In this document: piece after piece, positions 36,283 to 45,339 of the stretch | Layout: each line of letters starts with the position of its first letter | Position numbering within the stretch: position 1 is the first letter of the stretch | NCBI RefSeq assembly: GCF_900016645.1 | Contig: NZ_CDGJ01000134.1 | Direction: 5' to 3' (one strand) | Origin: Acididesulfobacillus acetoxydans | GTDB lineage: Bacteria; Bacillota; Desulfitobacteriia; Desulfitobacteriales; Desulfitobacteriaceae | DNA: 64,000 nucleotides | The notes under the pieces: generated by a model | Databases searched by the model: none | What the model saw: only the letters and a program-made list of their open reading frames with translations | What the model was told of the DNA's origin: nothing | Program-made: the position numbers and the translations under genes

Positions 36283-37188
36283 GTGGGCATCGTGGCAAAA
36301 ATCGTTGAATGTATTCCCAACATTAGTGAAGGACGGCGACCTGAGGTGGTCGAGGAAGTGATTGCCGAGGTTAGGAAAGTCCCCGGGGTAGTCTTGCTCG
36401 ATTACTCCGGCAACGCAGACCATAACCGGACGGTCGTCACTTTTACCGGCGAACCGGAGGGAGTCTTGGAGGCGGCCTGGCGCTTGATCGGGAAGGCCGC
36501 GCAGCTTATCAATCTGGAGGAGCACCGGGGTGCGCACCCGCGCCTGGGGGCAACGGATGTCGTCCCGTTCGTTCCGGTCCGGGACGTGAGTATGGAAGAA
36601 TGTGTAGACATGGCTCGAAGCCTAGGTGAACGGGTCGGCCGGGAACTGAAACTTCCGGTTTATCTCTACGAACGGGCCGCAACCCGTCCCGAACGGCGAA
36701 ATCTGGCAGAAGTCCGTCGGGGAGAATATGAGGGGCTCAAAGAAAGCATCAAGACGGAGGAGCGCAAGCCGGACTATGGCCCCAGTGTTCTGGGTACAGC
36801 CGGGGCTGTCGTCATCGGGGCCCGGCCCCCCCTGGTGGCTTTTAACGTCAACCTCGGTACATCAGACCTGGGGGTAGCCAAGGCGATTGCCAAAGCTATC
36901 CGGGGAAGTTCCGGCGGTTTTGTATACATTAAAGCCTTGGGGGTAAACCTGGCGGAGAGAGGACAGGTGCAAGTGTCCATGAATATGGTGGACACTCAGG
37001 GTACCCCGCTTTACCGGGCTATGGAGTTCATTAAAGCGGAGGCGGCCCATTACGGGGTCCCGGTGGTCGGGAGCGAAATCGTCGGGCTGGTGCCCCTGGA
37101 AGCACTGCTCGAGACAGCGGCTTACTATTTGAACTTGAAGGAATTCTCCGCAGAACAGGTTTTGGAGAAACGGGTCTTCGGGTTTTAA
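36283..37188 (+). CDS. ftcD: Glutamate formiminotransferase
   Basis: A 301-residue FTCD N-terminal-type enzyme transferring the formimino group from N-formimino-L-glutamate to THF. Motifs are IVECIPNISEGRRPEVVEE, DHNRTVVTFTGEP and EEHRGAHPRLGATDVVPFVP. The start is probably GTG 36283 (GAAAGG 6 bases upstream) or GTG 36292; an ATG at 36220 gives an unusual extension. Confidence 0.93.
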   Translation: MGIVAKIVECIPNISEGRRPEVVEEVIAEVRKVPGVVLLDYSGNADHNRTVVTFTGEPEGVLEAAWRLIGKAAQLINLEEHRGAHPRLGATDVVPFVPVRDVSMEECVDMARSLGERVGRELKLPVYLYERAATRPERRNLAEVRRGEYEGLKESIKTEERKPDYGPSVLGTAGAVVIGARPPLVAFNVNLGTSDLGVAKAIAKAIRGSSGGFVYIKALGVNLAERGQVQVSMNMVDTQGTPLYRAMEFIKAEAAHYGVPVVGSEIVGLVPLEALLETAAYYLNLKEFSAEQVLEKRVFGF

Positions 37189-37385
37189 TATTTTGGCTTT
37201 TACGATTTACGGGTTGGGTTATGTCACTGCTTCCCCGGCTGGGATTTACGTATTCAAAATCGTATTTAAGGCATGCCTAGGTAAGCGGAGGTTACAGTTG
37301 TTCTTGATTTCTGTGGCTTGGGGACTTTGGCAAATCCTCAAGCCGGCCTGTTTGGGATTTTACCGGGAAGACTGGGGGTGAAGTC

Positions 37386-38633
37386 GTGGTTCAGGCGGAT
37401 TTGTTGATTCATTCCGGCACGGTGGTGACCCTGGCCGGACACAGCGCGCAGCCCGCGCGGGGGCAAGCAATGTCCTCAGTCGGCCTGATTAAGGATGGGG
37501 CCTTGGCTGTCCGCGGGGACAGCATAGTGGCGGTGGGGACCGGTGCTGAGGTCCGAGCGGCCGGTTGGTTGGGCAGAGAGACGAGAGAGATCAATGCCGG
37601 CGGGAAGCTCGTGTTGCCGGGATTTGTCGATCCACATACACATGTGCTCTATGCCGGCTCGCGTGAAAATGAACTGGCCATGAAATTAGCGGGCGTCTCC
37701 TATCTGGACATTCTCAAACAGGGTGGGGGTATCCTAGCTACGGTTCGCAGTACGACCCAGGCCACGGATGAGGAGATCAAGGCGCAAACCCGCAAAAGGC
37801 TGGCAAGAATGCTCAGCCAAGGGACGACTACCTTGGAGATCAAGAGCGGTTACGGCCTCACTGTGGCAGAGGAGTTGAGGGCTCTGCACCTGATCAGGGA
37901 ACTGGATGAGGAGGGAGTGCAGGATCTCGTTCCCACCTTTATGGGTGCTCACGCTGTTCCGCCGGGCTGGAGCGAAGAAGAATATACAACTCTCATCGCA
38001 GAGGAAATGCTCCCACAGGTGGCGCGGGAAAGTTTGGCCGAGTATTGCGACGTCTTTTGCGAAAAAGGCGTGTTCAGTCCTGAGAGCAGCGCCAAGATAT
38101 TACGTAAGGCCAGGGAAGTGGGCTTAAAGCTGAAGCTCCATGCCGACGAGCTGGAGAGTTCGGGAGGCGCGGAATTGGCGGCTCGGGTGGGAGCGGTCAG
38201 TGCCGAACACCTGCTTCGGGCCTCAGACGCAGGTATCCGGGCTCTGGCCGCAGAAAATGTCATCGCGGTGCTTCTGCCGGCAACCTCTTTCAACTTGGCG
38301 CAAAATGTATATGCCAGGGCGAAAACCATGCTGGCAGCGGGGGTGCCCTTAGCCCTGGCTACGGATTCCAACCCGGGTTCCTCACCGACGGAATCCATGC
38401 CTTTCGTCTTGACTCTGGCCTGTCTCTATCTCAAACTCTCGCCGGAAGAGGCGTTAACCGCGGCGACGATCAACGCCGCCCACGCCCTGGGCTGCGCCGC
38501 GCTGGTCGGCAGCCTGGAGGTGGGAAAGAGAGCGGATATCCTCATCCTGGATGTTCCCAATCTCAATTACCTACCATATCATTTTGGCAGCAATCCTGTG
38601 GAAACCGTGATCAAGCGGGGTCGAATTGTCTGA
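37386..38633 (+). CDS. hutI: Imidazolonepropionase
   Basis: A 415-residue amidohydrolase hydrolysing 4-imidazolone-5-propionate to N-formimino-glutamate. Metal and catalytic residues appear in GFVDPHTHVLYAGSRENE, KLHADELESSGG, SAEHLLRASD and LATDSNPGSSPTESM. GTG start with GGGGGTGA upstream. Its stop is followed immediately by a truncated repeat copy. Confidence 0.95.
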   Translation: MVQADLLIHSGTVVTLAGHSAQPARGQAMSSVGLIKDGALAVRGDSIVAVGTGAEVRAAGWLGRETREINAGGKLVLPGFVDPHTHVLYAGSRENELAMKLAGVSYLDILKQGGGILATVRSTTQATDEEIKAQTRKRLARMLSQGTTTLEIKSGYGLTVAEELRALHLIRELDEEGVQDLVPTFMGAHAVPPGWSEEEYTTLIAEEMLPQVARESLAEYCDVFCEKGVFSPESSAKILRKAREVGLKLKLHADELESSGGAELAARVGAVSAEHLLRASDAGIRALAAENVIAVLLPATSFNLAQNVYARAKTMLAAGVPLALATDSNPGSSPTESMPFVLTLACLYLKLSPEEALTAATINAAHALGCAALVGSLEVGKRADILILDVPNLNYLPYHFGSNPVETVIKRGRIV

Positions 38634-38703
38634 CGCTGTTTCAGCGGTTCGGCGACAGTGGCCGCAGGACACTATCGTGATGTTCACCTTTAGCTAAATG
38701 AGT
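38634..38703 (-). repeat. Modular hairpin repeat, copy C (left end plus partial module)
   Basis: On the minus strand GTGAACTCATTTAGCTAAAG, TGAACATCACGATAGTGTCC and CGCCGAACCGC reproduce the left end and first module of copy A. The match stops at the hutI stop codon, and the right end is missing. CGCTG TTT CAGCG (38634-38646) forms a small hairpin after hutI. Confidence 0.7.
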
Positions 38704-38748
38704 TCACTGCTTTTGCGCTGCCGCGATGCCGGCGGGATGGAGGTTTCT

Positions 38749-39210
38749 ATGGCGAACCAAAATGCGGCCCCGTTTTCCCTCAGTAAATTGGCACTGCTTC
38801 TTCCCCTGCTGCAAGGTCACGATTGGCAGAAAACAGTGGAGGAGCAGCTGGCAGGCGGAGGCTATCGTTACACTTTGGGCCGGGTCGGGGCAATGGATTT
38901 GATGAAAGTCGTGGCAGCCGTGGAGACGGCAGCTAAGCGCAACCGGCTCATCGACGAAGAACAGTACAGGGAAGTCCATGCCCTGTACCACGCCATCATC
39001 GAGGCCATTCAGGGTGTGGGCAGGGGAACCATGCAGTTTGGTGAGATCCTACGCACCGTTGGCCTCACATTCGCGGTGGTTCGGGGGCCGATGTTCCCGC
39101 AAGGGGCAGAGCCAGGGGACTGGATCGCTGTATGCCTTTATGGTACGATTGGGGCGCCCCGCAAAGGCTTTGAACATGAGGTGCTGGGATTCGGCATCAA
39201 CCATGTGTAA
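38749..39210 (+). CDS. hutP: HutP, histidine-dependent RNA antiterminator
   Basis: A 153-residue protein resembling Bacillus HutP over its length (LGRVGAMDLMKVVAAVETA, GDWIAVCLYGTIGAPRKG). The metal/histidine-binding His residues fit EVHALYHAIIEAI and the C-terminal GFGINHV. HutP binds NAG-repeat RNA with L-histidine and a divalent metal and prevents termination before hut genes. The ATG at 38749 has TGGAGG upstream. A matching RNA site precedes hutH. Confidence 0.93.
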   Translation: MANQNAAPFSLSKLALLLPLLQGHDWQKTVEEQLAGGGYRYTLGRVGAMDLMKVVAAVETAAKRNRLIDEEQYREVHALYHAIIEAIQGVGRGTMQFGEILRTVGLTFAVVRGPMFPQGAEPGDWIAVCLYGTIGAPRKGFEHEVLGFGINHV

Positions 39211-39455
39211 CCAAGAGGCTTAGCCGCATGCTCCTCGCTTTAGCCAGGCTTTAGTCATGGGGAGATTCAGTCGATCGTTTTTCCGCGGCCCACAAAATGG
39301 TATGCTGAAGATCGGTCACGCAAGGGGATGCTTTTACACAACGGAAAAGAGCCGGCACTTTTGGTCGATGAGGATAGACTGGCTGTCAAGCTCTGGCGAT
39401 AGGGTTCAGGCTGAGTCCGAAACTTTGGGGCTGATCATAATCTGGTGTTTCGTAG
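39211..39455 (+). other. Spacer between hutP and the hutH promoter
   Basis: No clear gene. A 24-residue frame at 39328-39402 (AAGGGG just upstream) is seen but matches no known family. Otherwise nothing recognised. Confidence 0.35.
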
Positions 39456-39483
39456 TTGCGAATGGTTCTTTTGGGTGTATAAT
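39456..39483 (+). promoter_or_regulatory. Promoter of the hutH leader
   Basis: TTGCGA (39456-39461), 16 bases, then TATAAT (39478-39483). The leader would run about 400 bases to hutH, the first 200 of them capable of several GC-rich hairpins (for example ACGCT/AGCGT near 39620). Confidence 0.72.
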
Positions 39484-39686
39484 GAATAAGAGAGCGGCTT
39501 CAAGTGTCGTGCGCGCCGGGTTAGCTATAAGTCGTTAGATTCCCGGAGAAGCACAGGCCATTCAGAGGGGGAATAGCTGCCGCGTTTCCCGGTCAAGCCG
39601 GTAAGTTTAACGATTTAACGCTGTTCCGGAGAGCGTAAGGATTTGCTTGCGGGTTGTAAGGTTCCACCGGAAAAACCGATGAGCCA

Positions 39687-39745
39687 AAGTTAGAAGTATT
39701 TAGGGGCTTGTACCTATTTGGGTATGAGCCTTTTCGTTTTAGTAA
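39687..39745 (+). promoter_or_regulatory. HutP binding site and attenuator upstream of hutH
   Basis: AAGTTAGAAGTATTTAG (39687-39703) gives three NAG triplets separated by exactly four bases, the arrangement HutP reads in Bacillus subtilis. It runs straight into a roughly 13-bp hairpin (about 39702-39734; arms AGGGGCTTGTACC and GGTATGAGCCTTT) and a T-rich tail. Histidine-loaded HutP would be expected to block this terminator. Confidence 0.8.
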
Positions 39746-39773
39746 GGGCGGGGAGGCCGGTAAGAAGAGAACA

Positions 39774-39878
39774 TAAGGATTCGTATGACGGGTTAAGGAT
39801 TCGTATGACGGGTTAAGGATTGGTACGATAGGTTAAGGATTAGTGTGACAGGTTAAGGATTGGTAGGATAGGTCGAGG
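39774..39878 (+). repeat. Five degenerate 20-bp tandem repeats before hutH
   Basis: Units based on GGTTAAGGATTCGTATGAC recur about five times with small changes between the attenuator and the hutH ribosome binding site. The transcript would contain them. Confidence 0.85.
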
Positions 39879-39890
39879 AGGTAGTTATAA

Positions 39891-41453
39891 ATGGGTTCGC
39901 ACATTAAAAAGGTCATAACGATCGGCCAGGGTAAACTCACTTTAGAAGATGTGGTCGCCGTAGCCCGCTACCGGAGCAAAGTGAGGTTGTCCCAGCTTGC
40001 CAAGGAGAGCATGCAAAAAAGCCGGGATTATGTGGACAGGATCCTGCGGGAAAACCGGGTTGTCTACGGATTGACAACAGGCTTCGGCAAATTCAGCGAC
40101 ACTCTGATCTCACGGGAGGACAGCAAAACTTTGCAGTGGAATTTGATCCGCAGTCATGCTTGCGGGGTCGGAGAGCCCTTGGCTGATGAAATCGTACGGG
40201 CTATTATTCTGCTGCGCGTCAATGCCCTGTCTCTGGGGTACTCGGGGATTCGGCCGCAAACTGTGGAGACGCTGGCTGCGATGCTGAACCACGGGGTGAC
40301 GCCGGTCATTCCGGAAAAAGGTTCACTGGGAGCCAGTGGGGATTTGGCACCCCTGGCCCATTTAGCCTTGGTTGTTGTCGGGGAGGGAGAAGCCTTCTAC
40401 GGCGGCGAACGCCTTCCGGGCGGGGAGGCGATGCGCAGGGCCGGTATTGCCACAGTGGTCCTGGAAGCCAAAGAGGGGCTGGCTCTGATCAATGGGACAC
40501 AGGTTATGACGGCTATCGCGGCCCTGGCGATTTGGGATGCTCTCAACCTGGCGGACTGGGCGGATGGCGCCGCTGCCCTCACCTTTGAGGCTTTACGGGG
40601 TATCAAGGATGCCTTGGACCCCGAAACCCATGCTTTGCGTCCGCATCCGGGGCAAATGGCGGTGGCAGAACATCTGAAAAAGTTGACCGCGGGCAGTCAA
40701 TTGCTCACGTTCCAGGGGGAAGAGAGGGTACAGGACGCGTATTCCCTGCGGTGTGTCCCCCAGGTGCATGGGGCGAGCCGGGACGCGCTGGTCTACATTG
40801 CCGAAAAAGTGCGGCTGGAGATGAATTCAGTCACAGACAATCCCTTGATTTTTGCCGACCGGGATCGCGTTATTTCCGGCGGGAACTTTCATGGGCAACC
40901 GATGGCTTTGGCCATGGATTTTCTGTCGATCAGTGCAGCCGAGCTGGCGGATATTTCCGAGCGCCGGCTGGAGCGTCTCGTCAATCCCCAATTGAATGAA
41001 AAGCTTCCGCCTTTTTTAACGGAGCACGGCGGTATGAACTCGGGTTTTATGATTGCCCAATATGCGGCGGCCTCCTTGGTTTCGGAGAACAAATCGTTGG
41101 CGCATCCCGCGAGCGTCGATTCGATCCCGTCCTCGGGCAACCAGGAGGACCATGTCAGCATGGGGACGATAGCGGCCCGCAAAGCCCGGGAAATCGTCCG
41201 CAATGCTTATTACGTTTTGGCTATCGAGTTGCTCGCAGCGGCACAAGCCGCGGACTTCCGCGGAGCGCAATCCTTGGGGGAAGGCACGCGCTGGATTTAC
41301 GACAGATGCAGGGAGCAGGTGTCTTTTGTGGCCGAGGATCGAGTTCTCTCCGCAGACTTTGAGAAATTCGCCGCCTTTATGCGGGAGACGCAGTTGCCGG
41401 TTGACTTGCTGCAAGGGCAACACCAGGCACCGCAAAAGCTCGGAAGGGTTTAA
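39891..41453 (+). CDS. hutH: Histidine ammonia-lyase
   Basis: A 520-residue lyase deaminating L-histidine to urocanate. The Ala-Ser-Gly triad that forms the MIO cofactor is in GSLGASGDLAPLAH, with YGLTTGFGKFSDT near the start and SSGNQEDHVSMG late. Length is normal for the family. GAGGAGG precedes the ATG. The only hut gene directly behind the HutP attenuator. Confidence 0.96.
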   Translation: MGSHIKKVITIGQGKLTLEDVVAVARYRSKVRLSQLAKESMQKSRDYVDRILRENRVVYGLTTGFGKFSDTLISREDSKTLQWNLIRSHACGVGEPLADEIVRAIILLRVNALSLGYSGIRPQTVETLAAMLNHGVTPVIPEKGSLGASGDLAPLAHLALVVVGEGEAFYGGERLPGGEAMRRAGIATVVLEAKEGLALINGTQVMTAIAALAIWDALNLADWADGAAALTFEALRGIKDALDPETHALRPHPGQMAVAEHLKKLTAGSQLLTFQGEERVQDAYSLRCVPQVHGASRDALVYIAEKVRLEMNSVTDNPLIFADRDRVISGGNFHGQPMALAMDFLSISAAELADISERRLERLVNPQLNEKLPPFLTEHGGMNSGFMIAQYAAASLVSENKSLAHPASVDSIPSSGNQEDHVSMGTIAARKAREIVRNAYYVLAIELLAAAQAADFRGAQSLGEGTRWIYDRCREQVSFVAEDRVLSADFEKFAAFMRETQLPVDLLQGQHQAPQKLGRV

Positions 41454-41529
41454 GGGATCTACAGGCTGAAAACAGGCTGACGGGTCCTGCTTATGGCATT
41501 GCCGGGACGTGATTCCGTGTTTACGGGGC

Positions 41530-41880
41530 TTACAGGCACTCTTCAATGTAATGCCGGATAGTCTCAGCCGGGACGTTCCCGGCTGTCCCCACGTAGCAGC
41601 CCGGTGCCCATAGCGTTCCTCAGCCTGTCTTTTATGCCAGATTGGGAAATGCCATGAGTACCCGTCTAGCTGGCCAGTCCTTAAACGCTTTTACAATCTT
41701 GGCGGTGCGTATTTGGGTGGTGCAGATACGAACAGGTGAACATGGTCCGGCCTGAAATATTGACCATGTGCATGAAGTTTTTGAGGAAGGCGCTCTCATC
41801 CCCGGAATCGAATTCCGAGGTTTTCTCGCGCACGTTCTATAACCGCTCGGCAAGCCATATTTCTCGGCACCGGTCGTCAT
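41530..41880 (-). pseudogene. IS200-type TnpA (Y1 HUH transposase) remnant
   Basis: Reading the minus strand in more than one frame gives DHVHLFVSAPPKYAPPRL (the HUH motif), then KIVKAFKDWPARRVLMAFPN, then WAPGCYVGTAGNVPAETIRH to a stop at 41530. These are successive C-terminal segments of IS200/IS605 TnpA, broken by at least one frameshift and a stop. The N-terminal half is absent. It shows that such an element was once here. Confidence 0.8.
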
Positions 41881-41905
41881 CTGTGCGGAGCCCGGTAATT
41901 TGGTC

Positions 41906-41934
41906 TTGAAAAGCTTTAGTTAACTAACTAAAAT
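41906..41934 (+). promoter_or_regulatory. MarR promoter with palindromic operator
   Basis: TTGAAA (41906-41911), 17 bases, TAAAAT (41929-41934). The perfect palindrome TTAGTTAACTAA (41916-41927) fills the spacer, as expected for an autoregulated MarR gene. Confidence 0.75.
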
Positions 41935-42019
41935 AAGGTTTGTAAGCTATGATTTCGACGCGTTAAGGCAAAACTCGGGGGCCAACGTCAGGTAAACCAC
42001 AATGCGGGAGGTTTTATCA

Positions 42020-42448
42020 ATGAGCGAAGACGGAGTGACGGAACAGTTTTTAAGCTGCTGGCGGGCCATCAACCGGCATCTGCGCAAGGGGATGCTGACG
42101 GAAGGAGAGGAAAGAATTACCCGCTTACAATGGATGCTGTTGCGCCAGGTGAACAAGGAAGAAGCCAATACGATGGGAAATCTGGCTGCCAAATTCGGAG
42201 TGCGGCCCAGTACAATATCTCAAATGGCGGATCGTCTGGAGAAATCGCAGCTTATACGCCGCGTTCCTGACACCCGGGATGCGCGTATAAAGTCCATCAC
42301 TTTGACGGAGAAGGGGCAGGGATTTATTGAGCGGGTGGAGTCACTTTGGGCGATTCGCCTTCAAGAAGGACTGGGCCGGTTTTCCCCCGATGAACAAAAC
42401 GCGCTGCTGGAACTTCTGGAGAGGCTGGTAGCCTCACTGGCAGGGTAA
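42020..42448 (+). CDS. MarR-family transcriptional regulator
   Basis: A 142-residue winged-helix protein. The recognition region is LAAKFGVRPSTISQMADRLE and the wing RRVPDTRDARIKSITLTEKG. It precedes a multidrug-type ABC gene by 262 bases and probably controls it. Start ATG 42020 with GGGAGG 9 bases upstream is preferred to 42002. Confidence 0.88.
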   Translation: MSEDGVTEQFLSCWRAINRHLRKGMLTEGEERITRLQWMLLRQVNKEEANTMGNLAAKFGVRPSTISQMADRLEKSQLIRRVPDTRDARIKSITLTEKGQGFIERVESLWAIRLQEGLGRFSPDEQNALLELLERLVASLAG

Positions 42449-42710
42449 GGCGATTATTACTTGCTGATAAGAGCAAGGCCTGCTGCCCGGAAAGTCGAAA
42501 GTTGAAGTGTTCGGAAAGCAAGGGAAAGGGGCGTCTTTTCCGGTTAGGTTGCCGTACGTTCGTAAAGTCGGCTGGGCGGAAGGGAGGCAGGGAAGCGTGT
42601 CAGTGGGTGCGTAGGTTTTTGCCGGAAGAAATAGGGCGGGAAGGGACTTTTTTCCCCAGCAGGAGCGCCGCTATTTGTACAGGCGGGCTCCAGAGGAAAG
42701 GTGATGGTCT

Positions 42711-44630
42711 ATGGGCGTGGAATTTCGCGGCTTGGGATTGGGGGCCAATTCCGGGGGGAGCGGTTCGGGTGGAAACAGCCGCTGGCGCCTGCGGGAGCTG
42801 GCAAACCAAGAACATTTTGATTGGCAGATCATCAAGAGGGTCCTCAAGGCCTTTGTACCCTATTGGCCCACGGCGATCCTAGTGATGCTGGTGATTTTCG
42901 TGAGCGCCATAGGCAATGTGGCGCCCGCTTGGCTAACACAAAAAATCATCGATGAAGGTATCCTTAAGGGGCGGCTTGCCGAGCTGATTTGGCTCACACT
43001 GACCTTGGTCGGGGTCGCGATCGCTACGGGACTTCTGGGTGTCTGGCAGAACTGGCTCAGCAACTTGATCGCGCAGCATGTCATGGCGGATTACCGCCTG
43101 GCTCTCTTTCGCAAATTACAAGAACAGACGGTAAACTTTTTTGCTTCCACCCAAAGCGGAGATCTGGTTTCCAGAGTCATGAATGATGTGACGGCGATTC
43201 AGAACGCGATCACCACGACTTTAGTAGGGTTTGTCAGCAACTTGCTCATGATTGCGGTCACCTTAACTCTGATGTTTAAAATGAACTGGCGCATGTCGGT
43301 GCTCGCCATGATCGTCGTGCCGGCCTTCGTTATTCCTACGCAAAGGGTGGGCCGGGTGAGGCAGAAGCTCCAGGCCGAGATTCAGGAATGGCTCTCGGCC
43401 ATGACCGTGCAGCTGAGTGAGACTTTGGGGGTAAGCGGGGCGCTTTTGATCCGGATGTTTAACCGGGAGGAAGCGGAGGAAAAGAAGTTTGCCACAGCCA
43501 ACGTAAAATTGCGGGACTTGCAGGTCCGGCAAGGACTGATCGGGCGCTGGCTTTTTATGTGGCTGGGCATGTTTTCCTCCATCGGGCCTGCCTTACTCTG
43601 GGGCTACGGTGGCTGGTTGGTCATTCACCATGAGATGGAGCTGGGGGTCATTGTCGCTTTCACGACTTTGCTTTCAAAACTGTATGGCCCTCTGAGTCAG
43701 CTGGCCCAGGTGCACGTGAACGTGCTCTCGTCCATCGCTTTGTTCCGGCGCATTTATTCCGTCATGGATCTGGAGACCGAAGTAAGCAGCGGTCCTGTGA
43801 TCCTTCAGGAGCAAGGCGTTAGAGGGCGCATTGAGCTTCGGGGGGTTTCCTATTCCTATCCGGACTATACCGGTCAAGAAGAGCTCAGGCCGGCTCTGCA
43901 AGAGGTTACTTTGACATTGGAACCGGGCCAGAAGGTGGCTCTGGTGGGCCCGAGCGGAGCCGGCAAGACGACTCTGCTCAACTTGATTCCTCGCTTCGCG
44001 GACCCAACGGGGGGCAGTTTGCTTTTGGATGGTGTTGATTGCAAGACACTTTCTTTGCGGTCGTTAAGAGCGCAGATGGGGCTGGTGCCGCAGGATCCTT
44101 TCTTTTTTCACGATACCGTCTACAACAACCTGCGGGTGGCCCGGGAAAACGCGACACTGGAGGAGATGGAGCAGGCCTGCCGGGCGGCCCAGATTCACGA
44201 TATGATCGCCGATTTACCCCAAGGGTATCAAACCATGGTGGGTGAACGGGGGTACCGTCTTTCCGGTGGAGAGCGGCAGCGCTTGGCGATTGCGCGGGTT
44301 TTGCTGCAAGGACCGCGCATCGTTTTGTTGGATGAAGCCACAAGTGCGCTCGATACCGTAGTCGAACGCAAGATCCAAGATGCCTTGGCGGTTCTTTTGG
44401 AAGGTCGCACAGCCTTGGTTATAGCCCATCGCTTGTCCACCGTACTGTCGGCTGACAAAATCGTGGTTTTAAACGAGGGTAGGGTGGTCGCGGCCGGTAA
44501 GCATGAGGAATTGTTGCAAACCTGTCCTTTATACAAAGAACTCTACGAAGTTCAATTCGGTGTGCAGAGTACCCCTGAGCCGGAACAAGAAGCGAAAGAG
44601 GGCAGGAAGGGCGGGCAGATAGATAGATAG
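42711..44630 (+). CDS. ABC exporter (membrane plus ATPase domain)
   Basis: A 639-residue half-transporter. After a Gly/Ser-rich N-terminus it has six membrane helices, then VGPSGAGKTTLL, the signature LSGGERQR and IVLLDEATSALD with the catalytic Glu, so it could act as a homodimer. Drug or lipid export under MarR control is inference. The last codons run into a GATA microsatellite. Confidence 0.9.
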   Translation: MGVEFRGLGLGANSGGSGSGGNSRWRLRELANQEHFDWQIIKRVLKAFVPYWPTAILVMLVIFVSAIGNVAPAWLTQKIIDEGILKGRLAELIWLTLTLVGVAIATGLLGVWQNWLSNLIAQHVMADYRLALFRKLQEQTVNFFASTQSGDLVSRVMNDVTAIQNAITTTLVGFVSNLLMIAVTLTLMFKMNWRMSVLAMIVVPAFVIPTQRVGRVRQKLQAEIQEWLSAMTVQLSETLGVSGALLIRMFNREEAEEKKFATANVKLRDLQVRQGLIGRWLFMWLGMFSSIGPALLWGYGGWLVIHHEMELGVIVAFTTLLSKLYGPLSQLAQVHVNVLSSIALFRRIYSVMDLETEVSSGPVILQEQGVRGRIELRGVSYSYPDYTGQEELRPALQEVTLTLEPGQKVALVGPSGAGKTTLLNLIPRFADPTGGSLLLDGVDCKTLSLRSLRAQMGLVPQDPFFFHDTVYNNLRVARENATLEEMEQACRAAQIHDMIADLPQGYQTMVGERGYRLSGGERQRLAIARVLLQGPRIVLLDEATSALDTVVERKIQDALAVLLEGRTALVIAHRLSTVLSADKIVVLNEGRVVAAGKHEELLQTCPLYKELYEVQFGVQSTPEPEQEAKEGRKGGQIDR

Positions 44631-44656
44631 ATGGATAGATGAATGGATGGATGGAT
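44617..44656 (+). repeat. GATA/GGAT microsatellite at the end of the ABC gene
   Basis: GATAGATAGATAGATGGATA continues as GATGAATGGATGGATGGATC. It includes the stop codon, so slippage could change the C-terminus. Confidence 0.85.
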
Positions 44657-44800
44657 CTACGGGCTAAGTACTGCTTCCCTTAAGGGCAGGCTCTTCCGGC
44701 GCTGATGTGGCACCATCAGTGCAGGGAGACGGCCGCCGGACCGCGCAAGGGGAGTGAACACTTTGAGCAAACGGAGGTAAAAAAGAAGTTTCTGGATTCT

Positions 44801-44853
44801 TTAACTGGAATTTACATGAATTTAACTTTCTATTAACTTTCGGATGGTATAAT
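44801..44853 (+). promoter_or_regulatory. Pho box: PhoP-type promoter
   Basis: Four TTAACA-like hexamers lie at about 11-bp steps: TTAACT 44801, TTACAT 44812, TTAACT 44822, TTAACT 44833. TATAAT (44848-44853) follows with no -35 hexamer. This is the form of PhoP-activated promoters in Firmicutes. No phosphate gene follows. Confidence 0.7.
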
Positions 44854-44897
44854 ATCTTCCGTAGAAAAAAGCCGTTTTGTCCGGAAGGAGATAAGTC

Positions 44898-45083
44898 ATG
44901 ACCCAGCGAGAGGAGCAAATTGTTGGCGCCATTTGGGGCAAGTTGGGGCGGCAGTGCCCGCCATGGTCTAATCGTTCCGCGGAGAACCGACCTCTGTCTG
45001 TGCGTTGCGTGGAGATTCGATCCGAAACCGGTGTAAGAATGCCGGTCTTGACAGGGATCAGTAAGCGTCTTAAGATTTCTTAA
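44898..45083 (+). CDS. Small hypothetical protein behind the Pho box
   Basis: A 61-residue frame with a good ribosome binding site (GGAAGGAG, 9 bases upstream of ATG). Composition is basic, with two Cys, and no family is recognised. It may be a remnant or a short leader peptide. The sequence after its stop up to 45339 holds no clear gene. Confidence 0.35.
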   Translation: MTQREEQIVGAIWGKLGRQCPPWSNRSAENRPLSVRCVEIRSETGVRMPVLTGISKRLKIS

Positions 45084-45339
45084 GCCGCTTTTCTTTTTTG
45101 GGGCCGCAAGGCGGTACCAACGAAGGATGAAAACCCGAGTGCCCGTTGTTCACCGCCGCTGGTTTAGGGGTTGTAACTCGGCTTTGCTGAGCCCAGGGCT
45201 GCCGTCCTAGAGCCGGATTCATGCCCGGGTGGTCCTTACGACCGCAACGGGCCGACTTTGCCGGTTTCGTTTGTCCCAAAGGAGTTTTGAAATGCCCCGA
45301 GATGTGAGAGAATAGACTTAACGTGGGGGGTGTGGAATA

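Noticed and set aside
39640..39720. T-box or known metabolite riboswitch upstream of hutH
   Set aside because: No T-box sequence or specifier loop is found, and no aptamer core I know fits; the HutP site explains the attenuator.
39774..39878. CRISPR array
   Set aside because: Repeats are contiguous, about 20 bp and degenerate, with no spacers; no cas genes are present.
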